DNA of 64,000 nt from Penelope pileata (lineage: Eukaryota > Chordata > Aves > Galliformes > Cracidae), in NCBI GenBank assembly GCA_013396635.1, contig WBMW01005650.1, forward strand, positions 2,445,111-2,509,110, in the 5' to 3' direction. Both the position numbers and the translations under genes were made by a program. The notes under the pieces are model-generated. The model was not told where the DNA came from. It made no database searches and was given only the letters and a program-made list of their open reading frames with translations. Below, piece after piece: positions 14,401 through 28,000 of this stretch (within the stretch, counting starts at the first letter, position 1; the number at the start of each line of letters is the position of its first letter).

Positions 14401-17400
14401 GAGTCTGAGTCCCTGATAAACAACTCACTGCAGCTGCATACAAAACAAACAAATGAGAGGCTAAGATAATGCAGATCTTGAATAATTAGGCATGGGAAGA
14501 GTTTTATGTGAATGCCTTTATCCATTTAATGAACCTCTTATACAAAGTGAATACCCTGGAGCCTTACAGGCAGCATAGGTAATCACTAACCAGAAGGCTG
14601 GCAGGACAGCAGTAAGAAATTGCTGAATTTTTTGGAGTAGTAGAAATTGTAGCACTTATTTACAGACACATCAGAAACACATTTCTGGATGGCTGTGAAT
14701 AACTTACTTCTAGATGATAGTAATTAGCTTAATCCTAACAAGTCAAGATTGCTGCTTAGTGCTTAAATCATTTTTCATTACAGCAGCTCCAACGTTAGAT
14801 GCAGCTTTTCATCTGATGTCTTAGGAGGCAGTGGCAGTTCAAAAGCCTCTCTTTCAAACACAACTCTTAATTGCAAAGAGCATTTTCATTTTTATAGCTG
14901 TGCACTAACATATTTCTATGACCAATGAAGTAAATTACACAGACGTTACACAGCCATCTGGGATCCAAATTGATAAATGTGACTGGAGAGTTGAGGAACG
15001 TTAAAGCATAGTAGAGTACTTCTCTCTACTAACCAGAATCAGTGATAAAATTGAAAATGTTTCATTTTATTAAAAATTTCTTAGCCAACAGTGTTAAATG
15101 TTGAAGAAAAGGTGTGGAACTCTGCCTCGTGCCACGTTATTTTTCAAAGAGGATGACTGCCAGCTATTCCCAGCGCTGGTATGGTAGAGGAGCTTGCAGT
15201 GGTATCAGTCAGGTGCTGAGCTCGATCTGGAAGCAGCTGATGTCAGAAGGATCTCCACTGATGTTGGTGGATTTTGACTTAGATCTGCTGATTTGTTCAA
15301 GTGCCAGCAAGTGATAAAGGAAAAGCAATATAGCTTAGCTTAGGCGTCTCAGAGTTACCTTTGGCATCACTGATTTCTGCCGTATCTGGTTTGTGTAGTG
15401 AGGGGAAGGTGTTGTGGGGACTTGATTCCAGGTTTCTGTCTCAGTGCTGTTCTGTGTCTGCCACATCCAAACCTCAGGCATTGTGACCTGTCCTCCTGGA
15501 TGAAGGCTTTGCTCCTTACATGAAGATCTGCTTAAGGACAGGAGAGATTGTAATCGCTAGGATTGTTCCTGACTCCTTAAGTAGCATTATTATTTTTGCA
15601 CCAAGTTCGGTAAGGATAGCATTCAGTAAACTATCATGTTAAAAACGGTTGTAGAGTTTAAGATAATTAACCCTCTTCCCCCCAGATTAGGGCCACTTTC
15701 CAGTAACACAAAGCTGAAGATTATGTATGTGTTTAGATACTCCTGTGTAACCAGTCTGTAGCAGCAAGCTCGTTCTTATACCAGGAGAGACTTTGCATAA
15801 TGTCTTCATTCCTTCTTGTGCATTTCTGGTCTCTGCTTTGTGCCCTGTGTTAACTCATTTTTTCCCTACAACATGATAAACCCTTTTTCTGAAATGAAAA
15901 TTCCCTTCTTTCTACCACAGTACCTTTTGACGGTTCCAGGTGAAAATTACCATGTCAGGCCAGGTGGACTTAGTAATTGGTATCCAACACAGCTCTGAAG
16001 GGTTCTATTTTTATTATACATCTGTAATGAGCAAGTTCTGTAAAACCAAGGAAGGAGTATAAATTGAAGCAAAGTGCTACAAGCACAATTTAGATGGTTT
16101 GAATTCTAGAGCATGTTGTTACTCTGGTTTTCTTAGTAATCTGAAACTCTCTCTGTGCCATGACAGTAGATTAGGATAAATCAGACAAAAGTTGTAAACA
16201 GATGTGTTAATTTTATTAATTCTCCTGCTCTTCTGAGGGCTTTTCATGACAAATAAGGCACCAGGGAGGGTGAATTCCACCCTCTTTCTCCTCCTCAACC
16301 AAACTGCCTCCTAGTTCAGCCTCTGAGTCCCAGTTTGCTTTGAACCCCCCAGCCTTACAATGGCATTCTTCTGGTTCTCTCACCACCTTCCATTTGCTGT
16401 CTGTTTCAGAGCCTCTCCTTGTTCTTTCTGTGGGCAGTATCGTTCCTGTCTGTTATCAGAACTCAAAAGGACAGAATTCAAATGTGGTTTAGTTCTTGTA
16501 GTGCTTTGACCTGTTTGAATACTTTCTAAGTCTTAAAGGAAGTAGGACTGATGCCTGCCCATTCTTTTCTACATGCAATTCATAAACTGGTCTATAGTTT
16601 GCTTAACTTTACAGACCTTCTTCATATATACCTACTTACTAGGTTCCTCTTTTGTGTACTTTGTTGGTATATGAATTTGTAACTACAAGCATCAATACTT
16701 TCCTTGCTAAATAAAAAAGGAACTTACAATATTTGTGTGGATTTTTTAAGAATTTACTTTCCTTTGAAAATGATCTATTTAAAAATAAAATCAAAACGGC
16801 CATTATGTTAAAATAAAACCTTATAAGATGTTTAGACAAGGAAGGTGTCATACTCCACTCATTATGTGCACATTGCTTACAGTCCAGTCTAACCTCCAAT
16901 AAATTAATTCCTGACAAGAGTCATTGTAATAATTAATGGGATTTGTTGATGGTGAAGCAAGACTGCATTCCTCAATCCTCTGCTCTGAATAGCTGACCAC
17001 ATCTTTTACTAACAGTGTCTGTTGTGGTAGAGCTAACCAATGTAATTGCTAGAACATAACTGTTGTCCTTCTAATGAAGTGTATGCCATTGTTTGAAATC
17101 TTGCTGTATAGCTGGTTTGGATAACACTGGCTCCCTGTAAAGGCATCCCTCCTTGCCTGCCCCAGGAAGAAGTTTCTTAGTTCCTCTCCCAGTCGTGGGA
17201 GATGCCTCTTTGTGTCAGTGTACAGGGATCAGCCAAACCGAGGGGCTCAGGGCTGGATCCAGGCCTCCCTGGCAGACAGCATCTCAAAATCAAATTCTCT
17301 TCAGTGGGGCCAAAACACTGGATGCAGCAGCTGGTTCGGAGCAGATATGCTTTAGGTGATGTGTACATGTCAAATAGTGGAATTGATAATGGTGTAGGTG

Positions 17401-17707
17401 TCCTAGAAATGTATTTATAAGACAGTCCTTGGTGATTTTCTTGAATTTCATCACAAAGTGATAAATTGGATCCGTCGTGATGAATGATTGTTGAGATTGC
17501 TTATTGCAGCATCTTCTACTGCCCTGGTTTTTGCCATTAAAAATAGTTTTAAATTTCATTTCTCTTTTAAACAGCCTGTTGTGTGCCTTCTTCCTTTGAA
17601 AAGGCAGAAGTCCATGAATTGCTTTATCATATGTAATACAACATCGCAGATAATATCAGTCTGTGGCTACTACTTAGCATATTCATTCCAATTATGTAAA
17701 ACTGAAA
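8418..17707. other. Intergenic sequence, no gene recognised
   Basis: AT-rich single-copy-looking DNA between the CR1 tail and the CDYL2 3' end. The longest frame (13152-13595, minus, 147 codons) has no recognised domain, and its length is expected by chance. Some stretches, for example 14390-14580 with TAATTA, GATAA and TTTAAT words, look like distal regulatory DNA, but this cannot be shown from one sequence. Confidence 0.6.
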
Positions 17708-17737
17708 ACCACTGCACTGAGATGAAGTTTCAATGTT

Positions 17738-17743
17738 TTTATT
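17738..17743 (-). terminator. CDYL2: Candidate distal poly(A) signal of CDYL2
   Basis: AATAAA on the minus strand. The 30 bases downstream in transcript sense read as GT/T-rich (GTGGTTTTCAGTTTT around 17708-17694), the expected composition of a downstream element. Cleavage would fall at about 17728-17710. Confidence 0.5.
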
Positions 17744-18989
17744 CAAAGCAGCTTCTCACAATGTATAAATACTGCATATTAACACACATGAAAAATACAA
17801 CTTCTAAGGCACCCAGAAATGTGTCCATACACTAGTTACAGGACCATCAACAAATAAATTGTGTACAATTTGATCTAGACAGTCAATATTTGATATATCA
17901 GAAGATACAAGTCCCTCAGTACTGTACCAGTTTCAGAAAATATTTACAACACTGTGATATAGGGGTGCCTGTACCCTTATAATATTATAATATGTACTCA
18001 TCATTACAAATATTAGAAACGATTTTAGTCTGTTCCATGGCGTTCTGACAAAATAACTTAAGGGCCTAATTTGGGAAGTTCTACAATTAATTACTTGTGC
18101 AAGTTCTGAAAATAAATTTACATTGACATAATTTGTGAATTTTTGGTTCTTTGCTTCATCTCAGAGGTTTGGTAATAAGCCTTACCAATAGACATGCCAT
18201 CCCAGCTGAACATCGCTCCTTTCCCGGTCGGTCAGTGGCTACGTCTTCTCCCCTTACACTTGGCATAGATGAGAACGCAGTGTTTGTAGCAGAAAGAGAC
18301 TATCTGATCTTCAGTACAAACGTCACACTAGTTCGCTGGCTAAGGAACTAATGCTTTGTTAGAATAACGCAGTTCTTTGGTCCGTTGTTTTTGTGGAAGG
18401 CATAATATTTTTATTCACTAAAAATTGAAATCCTGTCTGTGAGTAAGCAAGCTAGTGAGTGACTTTCAGTGTAGTATTTAAAGTAGCAGTAAAGAGATTT
18501 AATATGGCTTAAAACATACGGTTAATTGGGCAGACACAGATAACACATCCAGGATACCGAGTACCCAAATGTACTATGATTAAGATTGTCTATAAGTCTC
18601 TTATGTAAACTTCTTTAGTGTCTCCTAAAGAGTGGTGGCTTTAGCCAGATTTGACTTTTATAGACCCAGCCACACAAAGCCTGAGATTAAACTGCTGTGG
18701 TTGGGAGCACAAACGCACAGTTTATATATACCAAAGCCCACGCTGACAAGTCTAAAGATGTTGTTCAAAAGAAACAACCCGTATTATCCTTTTCACAAGA
18801 AAAACTTAAGGCCCTGTACTCTGATTTGCTAACTTTCTTACAGCAATTATTTGGGGAAGTCCTTAGTGCTACATAAGCAATTATGTAGCTTTAAAGATTT
18901 CTTGTACCTAATGGTAAGGCTTATTCACAAATGCAATACATTTATAAATTACATTTAAAACTTTAAAGGCTGGCAAAATAATTAAAAAA

Positions 18990-19020
18990 CGAAACAAAAC
19001 AAAACAAACCCCAAACAAAA
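18990..19020. repeat. A-rich (AAAAC)n-like simple repeat
   Basis: GAAACAAAACAAAACAAACC and a further CAAACAAAA, lying inside the probable CDYL2 3' UTR. It would read as a GTTTT-rich tract in the transcript. Confidence 0.7.
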
Positions 19021-21919
19021 TTGTCTGTTTATCCCTAACGTTAAAAGAGCATTTGACTCTAATGAAAAACTATTGGCACAAAACCATTAGATTATAGATT
19101 AAAAGAACAGTTAATAGTAGTGAAAAAGATTGCCTAAAACGCATACCCTAACCTACCACAGAAATATAAAAGTTTATATTCTGAAAATATATACTGTATT
19201 AAAGTTTGTAAGCTTATTCATTTAAACAGAAATGTACTGAAATAGTAAACTAAGCAACACTTATCTACAGCAAAAATATACATGCAGGACAACACAAAAT
19301 AAATTGCTTACCTTTAATATCTACAAATGCAAAACTGTAGATTTTTAAAGATTGTACAAAACAATTTACACAAGAATAAAATAACATACTTAACAACAAA
19401 TTGCATTTATAATCTTAAATACTGTGAATATTAGTAAAGGTATCCAGACTAATATGTACAGTACATCGAAATCTCTGAATACCTAGTAAGGACAGAAACA
19501 CAAGAGCAAATCGATTCCGATCTTTAGATACTGGAAAAGAAGTTTCTGACATTATTATTCTTTTCTTGAAGGGAAAATAGATTTCATGAAAACTAGACTG
19601 TAACTGTATAGATATGAATAATTAAAAATGTTAACTATGGTTAGCGCTTGCTTTAATGGAAAAATAATTATAGAAAATGTATTTCAACTATTCCTTTGTC
19701 ATAAAAAAAGGTAAGATACAGATATTTGAAAAATCAGATGAAATGATGCAGTTTATAGATCTAACAACTTATCATTCTTCTTTGTCTGAAAATCTCATAT
19801 AGAAAGCATACCTTCGCATTGCTGAGCAATTTCTCTATATTTATCTACAAAAACCAAGCACAGTATTGAAATAAACTTCCTAATATCTTATTAACACATG
19901 ACTAGGAGTTATGGCTCTCTGGACGGGAAGAAAGGAAATAAAGGAAATTGAGGAATCATGGTATTTTCATTGCTTTTAAAAATTCTTATTTTTTTAAATT
20001 CTGAAGTCATCTGCTGGAGGCCTGATTGTGCAAACACTTGTGCACGTCAGTGCTTGTCACTTGGGCAGTCCCTCGGCTGGCGGGGCGCAGGTGGCTGCTG
20101 CGCACACGCTGCGTCGCAGGAGTTATTTGTTTAGAGAGGATTTTTTGAAAACGTTCAAGCAGGCTTATCAGAAGCCAGGCTTTGTCTTTTTGATGAAGAA
20201 TTTCCATGAGAACTTCTGCCTTTAGGGTAATGATTTCCTTGAAATTCAGTGGTACAGTTAGGCCATAGAAACAGTGCTTCTAATTATTTGTGGAACAAGA
20301 AATGTTGCAAAGATGTGGTGGAGCTTTATTGTAATCACCTGTTAGATACCTTTGCAAAGGCTTTGTCAAAACTCTTCATGGAAAGGCTGGGAGGGAGGAA
20401 GCCCATCCGCCTTGCTCGCAGAGGTTGAAACCATAAGCAAATCACTGAGCTCAAGGATGGAGAGCAAGTGCACTAATTACAAAACAAAAAAAAATGTGCA
20501 AAGCTTCTGCTTCAAGAGGCGTTAATTTGGACATGCTAAAATGGCAGCTGGAGTCACAGAGCATGCTTGAGTCATTTCCATGTTAATTGCCTTACTAGCA
20601 AGAAAGAAAGGAGATCGATCCAGTGTTCAGAAGTCAGTCAGTGTCACTGCAAAGTACTAGGATCACATTCTGAAAAAGCAGGTTGGATTCTTGTTGTTTC
20701 TTGTGGACTGCTTTATGGATAGCCGTGCGTTCCTGGAGCCAGATGGTGGGGGGGCAGATGTGGAGGGCCGGGCACAGCAGCCCAGAACTTCTCCCTCCGC
20801 TCAGTTCAATGCCTAGCACCTTGTATAAGCTGTTGGCCCACAACCAAAGGCCTCCAGAGCAGAAATTATCTCACACCTGAGGAATCAGGCGACTAGACTA
20901 AGGCTCATAAGGATTTGTTTTCAGACGTCAGACCAAAACGGGATGTTTAAACCTGAAGAACAGTAAGATGCCACGGGACGGCACCGCTCACCCTGTCACT
21001 GACACCCGGCTAACAGGACTGTCGTAAACGGAAAGAAAGCGTCGTGCTGGCAAGCCCTTCAGTGCTCCTCGAGAAGGCAGGAAGTGAACAGAGACTTAGG
21101 GGGGTCTCACTAGTTCAGAATCCACTTTTTTTTTCCCTCAACCCTGGCAAACGAATCTGTTTCATACATTTTTGTACAATTTTACACATCCAGGAGCACA
21201 CACGTGGCTGTTTCTTTCAGTGCCCCCAGCATACCGTGTGTTTTCTATATATTCTTTATTTTTCTACATATGTTGCTGCTAAAAAATGTGTGTGCATTCT
21301 CATGTGATGCTATTAATTCAGTCAAGGGAAGCACGAAAATAAGATCTTTGATCAATAAACAGCTGAATATGAACACAAAATAAATAAGTTAAATAAATTC
21401 AACAAAGGAAAAAAAAATCCTAACAGTTTTTGTAAAACTAACTTTACATATTATACATATAAATTACCAGATTTTTCCATTACACTGTTAGAAAAAAAAA
21501 ATCAAAAATATTTCAAAAGTGTGGTGTTTTTAGATTGAGCCCTCTGTGTCAGCCCAGATGTGTTGCGACAGCGAGAATAAGTTAAGGAGGACAGAAAGTA
21601 AATGGTTACAGATGGTGTGCCTCCGTGGGCCTCAGTGGTGCTCCTCAGCACAGGGAATGTACACTTCTGTCTGGATGAGCATGTGAAAGATGCAGCCCTC
21701 TGTAGAGAATATGTGCACTGAACAAGCCTGCCTATGTCTCGGTTACACGAAACCAGCTACGAGCAGCTGGGTAGCTCACAAGGAAATCGACACAACCATA
21801 TGCAGTAGGATACACTGTCACAAATTCCTCAATGATGCATTGCCTCTGCTTCTCAAACACAGGTAACGTTTGACTCTGTTCACAACTGGAGCATTTGCTG
21901 CTTAAGTTAGGCCAAGACA

Positions 21920-22078
21920 TCAGACTTCATAAATTTTGTCTTGCAAGTAGCTAAATAACGAATCCAGTCCTTTGGAAGAACTCCACAGTTGTTTCAACAT
22001 CTGACACTCTTTCTCATTCACATCTTCAAGTCCGGATTTCAGGAAGCTCCGCACGAGACATTTGGACTCTTCCAATAC
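21920..22078 (-). CDS. CDYL2: CDYL2 exon 7: terminal coding segment with stop
   Basis: 159 nt including the TGA stop at 21922-21920, residues 455-506. The acceptor is TTTGGCTTTAG before GTATTGGAAG. It encodes VLEESKCLVRSFLKSGLEDV, NEKECQMLKQLW and SYLQDKIYEV, the C-terminal helices of the crotonase-like domain. The last residues read KIYEV, where I recall mammalian CDYL/CDYL2 as KIDEF. This is a lineage difference at the extreme C-terminus, not a frameshift, because the frame is intact from the splice site to the stop. The exon was found by translating the region downstream of exon 6. Confidence 0.94.
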   Translation of the reverse strand, partial: VLEESKCLVRSFLKSGLEDVNEKECQMLKQLWSSSKGLDSLFSYLQDKIYEV

Positions 22079-25000
22079 CTAAAGCCAAATAACCACTCAG
22101 TATTTTATTATGAATCGGATAAAATTATTCTGGATAACGGTATGAACAGCATTTTATACTACTGACACTGTTTTACAATCTAAATAACTCCTTTGGGCAC
22201 AGAAATCAGAACTGATTTACAGCCCTAACTCCAGCTGCTGATAGTCAGCATCTTTAAGAGTTAAGGACTTCAGAGGTTTATGCATTAGTGCCAACATTTT
22301 TAATGGGAATGAGGGCTTCTGAAGTTTAGTTTAGTTTATTGAAGGTCTGCCATGAAGTATTACTAGAAGGAGCTGAAATCCTTCCTGTTGAAAATAGGAT
22401 CCCTTGAAATGAAAATGTTTTCTGTAAGACAGTCTTTAAGGTTATAAAGGATGGAAACCCAAATACGGATGTCCAACTTTAACAGTTGTTCCCCATACAT
22501 CATCTCCATATCAAACAGAAATGAAAAGGAAGGGGCCTCTACTGCAAATACTTTTAAAGGTTATTTTCTTAAATGCTTGTAAAAGTGAAATATTTAATAA
22601 CAGAAGGGCATTAAGTGAAGAAAGCACCCCCTGACTGTGTTCTGGAGACAGATTTGCTTAGCACAATACAGCAGTCATATGAAATAATATTTCTATAATT
22701 CAAATAAATGACATTAATTGCAAATAGCAGGGCCCGTGCATTATTTTCTCTGCTTGTGAGCAAGTATCCACAGTGAATTTGGATGAGCTCATCACATTCT
22801 GTGTTTTTGTGACTTCAGCCTGATTTGCATAGAGGATCTCAGAGCGTACATCTAGAGCTTTAACTCTCATCCTTGTCCACAGGTTAACACCAGCCTTTCC
22901 AAGAGGCTTCAGGAGAAGACTTCATTGGCAGCCAGGAGCAGCGAAGGAACGAAGAATTCACAGTAAGGCCCAGAGGTTTTCCCAACTCATAATACACATT
23001 GTATCAGCATGATCAAATAAGCTTATGCTGCATTTCCAGAGTTTCATTCTGAATGTCTTTGGTGAGATCTAATCTACACTTCATTTAATTAAAAATCTCC
23101 TGCGTCTCTGCCTTCTCTTTTACAACAGATCTTTTATATGAAACTGAGGGATGCTAAGACAGTTTCAGGTATACAAAAAGAAACTGTACCAATTTGCACT
23201 TGAGTTAGTAGAGTTTTACTGCAGCCTGTACCACCACCTTCACTGCAATTTTTTAAACAAGGATGTGCTTGGAATAGGAGTATATCTGCCTGAAGGGAAA
23301 ACACTTTAGAAAGTGAAAATACGAAAGGATTTTCTTTCAGCTTCTGTATACACAAAAGGAAAGTCATGATACCCTGTGACCAGGCTGCGGTCAAATCCCT
23401 CTGTGTCTGAATCTCCTTCACAGTAGATGTTAGCTGGCACCATGCTACCCTTCTGGTGCACTGTACAGGGCATTTTGCAGAGTCAGGAGCTATGCAGGTG
23501 CAGAAAAGAAGGCAGAGTCAGCTGAAACATAGTAGGCCAGGACAATGTGAAAGGCAAATTTATTTTCTTACTGGCACTGCAGAGATTTCCTAGTATAGTT
23601 GCATAGTTTCAGAATCTTCTGCCTTCATGAAAGAAACCTATGCTGATGATCCCTTTCAAAATCTGTGGCAGGGTGGTTCCCCTCATTGAATAAATATGGA
23701 GATGGGGAAGTGAAACAACCTTCCCCACTCTGAAGAATGGGAAACTCCATGGGTTTGCTGATCCCTACCCAGATTTTCTGTTGCTTGCCCTCTTTCACAG
23801 CTATAGTTGTGGAAACTGAGAACCTGCTTTCTGACCTGATGAGCCTCAGGAGCACACCTTACTTCTGCAAAGTGCAATTTAGTCACAGAGCAGTTTGATT
23901 CCTTACCACTGCACTGCAGGATGCCATTTCCTTCACTCGGAGCATCACTTCTTGGCTAAATGTTGTTGGCCAAAATACTTGTGACACCAGTCCTCTGCTG
24001 CAGGCTTCCTGTGCTGTCAGCTTTCTCCCACAGAACAACATTTCATTTGCCTGTGAAGCAAAAAAATTACTTGAGATCTTGGGTCATAATTCTCTTAATT
24101 TTTTTTTCCATACTTGCCTGCTATTTTCAAAATTGAATTTACAAGTGGTCTGCTGTATCTTTCCATACTGCAAAATACTTAAAAAGGAGTTTTGGTAGCT
24201 ATTTAAGGATTGTGCAGTTGGCCAGAGCACAGCATGGGTTTCACTTAAGAGCAATGTGCTGGCATGCATGGTGAATCGGTATTGCTGATTTTACAAGAGC
24301 AACTGTCAATGATACAGTGTTACTGTGCCAAGAGTCATAGAGCCCAATTTAGAGTGCATTGTGGGGCAAATTCTGCTTTGTTATTCTGGTCAAATCTGAG
24401 CACCGTTACTGGAATTGCTATGGATTGTCTTTACAAAAGCAGAGAACAGCATCTAGCTCTGTTACTGCACAGCCCTGACACAACACAGACAAGTACTCTG
24501 CAACATTGTTCTGCTTCTTCCCTTTTCTACCATGATCTTGACAATCTTTGCTTTTGCAACCTGTGTTCAGTCTTTCTTGTATACAGCACATAGAATTTAT
24601 TGAATTCAGAGACCATTTTGCAGTAAGAAATTGGTAGGAATTAGATGAGCTTTCGGTGGATTACATTTCCATTTATGTCGGTTCAGAGAAACAGGTGTTT
24701 TCCGGTTTACTTTTTGAAGAGAGAAAGAAGAGCATGAATTTAACAAAGGTTCTTCAGTAATTTTAAGTGGAAAACCTTACCAGTGCAACACCCAGAATTT
24801 GTGGGAATGTGTATGATGAGCAGCCAGCTGGAGTGAGTCGGATTGTTGCATATGGTGTCTGAAACCATGCCTTCTCACTTGCCCAAACGATATCACATAG
24901 TGGTAAAATAGAAGCTCCTAACCCAAGAGCAGGGCCGTTGATAGCAACCACAATTGGCTTCTTAAATTGAATAAAAGCTTTTACAAAGTCCCTAAAATAA

Positions 25001-28000
25001 AAAAATAAAAGAAAGATCTTGAATACAGAAGTAATGCTTAGATAAAATCCCAAGTTTAAATGTATTTAATCTGAAAACAAATCAGATCCACAGATGAACC
25101 CAATAAATGCCATGGCCCAGTTCTATGAGGTCAGAATTGCAAGATATTTTCTACTTCACACACACAAAATATCTCTCCTATTTAGTTATTTAATCTTTCA
25201 GAGTACCTAGGATATTAAAAAGTTTTGCATGTGTCGTATATGAACTAAACAATTGGAATGCACTGACTATTGTACTTTTTGCAGAATGGTTTGGTTTAGT
25301 TTTACTTTTGGACCGGTGACTCACTTGTTGGTACACATAGTGCTTCTCAGTTTGTTCCAGAATATGGAATTCTGATGATCTGGTTTGGCTAACTTGATGT
25401 ACATAATATAGTGAAAAAGACAGGAAGCTCATAGATATATTGTTGAGTATTTATGTTTTCAAAAAGTTCTCTTAAGATCTTGTGTCAAAGGATTTTGCAA
25501 GTCCCATCAATGGGCTGGGAGATGGTGACTGTTCATGGCACGCTAGCTAGAAGAACAAGATCCACAAAGGGGAATCAGACATAGAAATGTATGAGCAGGA
25601 AAAGAATTAGGCTAGTAATCTGTTGGGTCTTTGTTGCAAATGACTGAGGCAGGGACATAACAACCAGATACCCTTGCCTGCCTACAACTGAAAATGTGAA
25701 GCAATGGGAAATAATGGGGAAGTGAATGTGATCAGATTCATCTGGATGAATGAACTGGAACATGTTAAACTCTGTTCAACGAGGAGATATTTTAAATAAG
25801 TCACCTGCCAAGAACTGTGGAAAGACATCTGTTGAATGGAATGACCTATACACTAATTAGGAAAAAAACATGAGTATAATTGTGGGCAAATTACGGGCTC
25901 TAGCAGCTCAGTGCACAGCAGGTATATGAAGGCAAATGAGATGCTCAATTACTTTGGAAAAGAGACATACATAACTGAAGTTCAAAACAAAAGAGGTGGT
26001 TCTGTTCCAGCCCTGGGTATTTATTAGATCCATTGTGCATCATTGTTGAATGATTTTAGGAAAGAACATGATTGCATTTCGTCAGATGTGCTTTTCAATG
26101 CATTGCAGATCTCTCACTGAGGTCATGAAGACCTAGACTTGTACATCTGAGAGCAGGTTAGAGTGCTGACTTGGCAGAAAGTGGAAACCACGTTGAAGAT
26201 AAGTATTTTGTTGGGCTGAAGTGCAAGGACATTGGCTATATTTTAAATGGAAAAAAGAGTCTGAAGTCACCCAGTACTGTGTTCAAAGAATGAGTTCTGT
26301 TTTTCAGGCTATCTAGTAAGGAGTTGATTTTCGACTATGAGAAAATAGAAAGGCACGGGAATAGAACAGAAGATCAGAGGAAAGACAAAGAGAGTGGAAT
26401 AAGGAACACTGCCTTTACATGTTCAAAATAATTTCTTTCTAGAGGTTGGCAGGGTTAAGGAGAGTCGTGGTTCATTTTTGTTTGCAGAAGCAATGTTGTT
26501 CCTTTGTCTCCTCATTTCTTGTTTACGGGCTTGTTTATGCTTTAGTAATTACTGTGGATCACTGCACCTGATTAATTCCAGAATTTTGAGAACTTTTGTT
26601 CTCAAACTTTGCAAATAGGACTACATGTGGAAAACAGGGATGTGACAAATGATAGGCAAAAAGAACAAACAGTATGGGTAAGTGATGGCAGCAGATCTGA
26701 GGACCACATGGAGGCAGAAGAAGACTTGTGGAGAAAAGCAGGAAGCATGTGGGATAAGTGGGACCTGGAAGTGAATATGGAAGAGCAGTTAGTGATGTGG
26801 AGAGGAAAGGGTAGATGATGGGTATGAGGAAGAAAGCAGGATGCACTCATGAAGGGAGAGGGATGAAGGAACTGTGAAATCTTCATGTAAGTGAGCAAGG
26901 AAGGAAGGATTGGAGATGGGGAGAAAGTGATACAGAACATCGAGAATACACAGACTCCATCACAAGGGGAGGCTGGGGAACAGAGTATGGCACAATGGGT
27001 GGGCATGGAGTGGAAGACTGAAACATTGGCATCTTATGAGGGGAACAGATGCCTCCATTTGGTCTACAGAAGCTGCAGTGTCCAACATGCCACTTATCTG
27101 TGCTCCCTGTGCAGTACGCTACGTGTTTCAGTGAGCTCTCTGTCTCCAGAACCTGGCATGTTCCTGTGTCTCCAAACCACACGTTCCCACGTGTAGCTGC
27201 TGGGCTGGAAGATCCTTGTTTCAATTCAAGGCAGTCTTTGAAAAGGACTGAGAGTTGTGATTGTTATTTGACAGCAGAACTGAGGTTCGATGATAAGACT
27301 AAGTATCCTGTACAGAAGGCTTTTGTTTCTGCTAGAGGAAATCTGGAAAGTAGACCATCAGATTCGATCTGGGATACCTCTGCGTTGTTGCAGTGCTGCA
27401 GGTCAGGGCTCACAGGGACGTCAAAGGCTGAAAAGAAGTTGGTCAAGTAAAGTCATCCTTCCTTTTCTTCTGACCACACACAGAAGTTTTATCGGGTCAC
27501 GTAATGATGCCTCACTGGTGGTGCAACAGGGGAGGCTGGTGCTGGAAATGCCTTCCAGCAAGTCTCTTTTTGGTGCAGGGCTCTCTGGCCACACATGCAT
27601 GCTGCTGTGCACTCCGTCTGCCTTTTCCCTGCTGCAAGAGTGCAGTGCTGGGCACACGTCTGGCTGGTGCACTAAGCTCAGCACCTGCAGAGCAGCTGCA
27701 GTCCCGATATCATAAGCTGCAAGCCCAAAGGCAGTGGATGAGGACAGGGGCCAAATACATCATTCACGTGAGATGAGATCTGGTGGGTATTTAAACTTTA
27801 GTTTCAACTTGTGATCAGTATGTGAGATCCTAAGTTCAGCAAGTGAAAACACATGGTGATGAAGATTTTAATTTCATTTTGCTAGAAGAGTGCCGGTCTA
27901 ATTTGATGTAGAGCAGTGAAGGCAGAGATGCGTTAATGTGGTTGAGGACATCCTAACCACTGAGGAAGCAAAGTGTACATTTTCACTCCTCTGATTATGG

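Larger units (their letters stand above)
17720..21919 (-). other. CDYL2: Probable CDYL2 3' untranslated region
   Basis: About 4.2 kb of AT-rich sequence follows the stop codon on the minus strand. It has no long coding frame and many TAAAT/ATTTA words, some of them possible AU-rich instability elements. Several AATAAA-type signals are present. One near 21261-21256 (TTCTTTATTTTT on the plus strand) could give a short 3' UTR. One near 18413-18408 is intermediate. The one at 17743-17738 is the most distal convincing site. A long 3' UTR is usual for CDYL2 in mammals. The extent is inferred; no transcript data are available here. Confidence 0.6.

Noticed and set aside
20028..20225. Open frames on both strands in the CDYL2 3' UTR
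   Set aside because: Short frames without domain or conservation evidence, inside a probable untranslated region.
26559..27006. Overlapping minus-strand frames rich in Pro, Ser, Leu and Phe
   Set aside because: They mirror the purine-rich plus strand of CDYL2 intron 4. This is a composition artefact.
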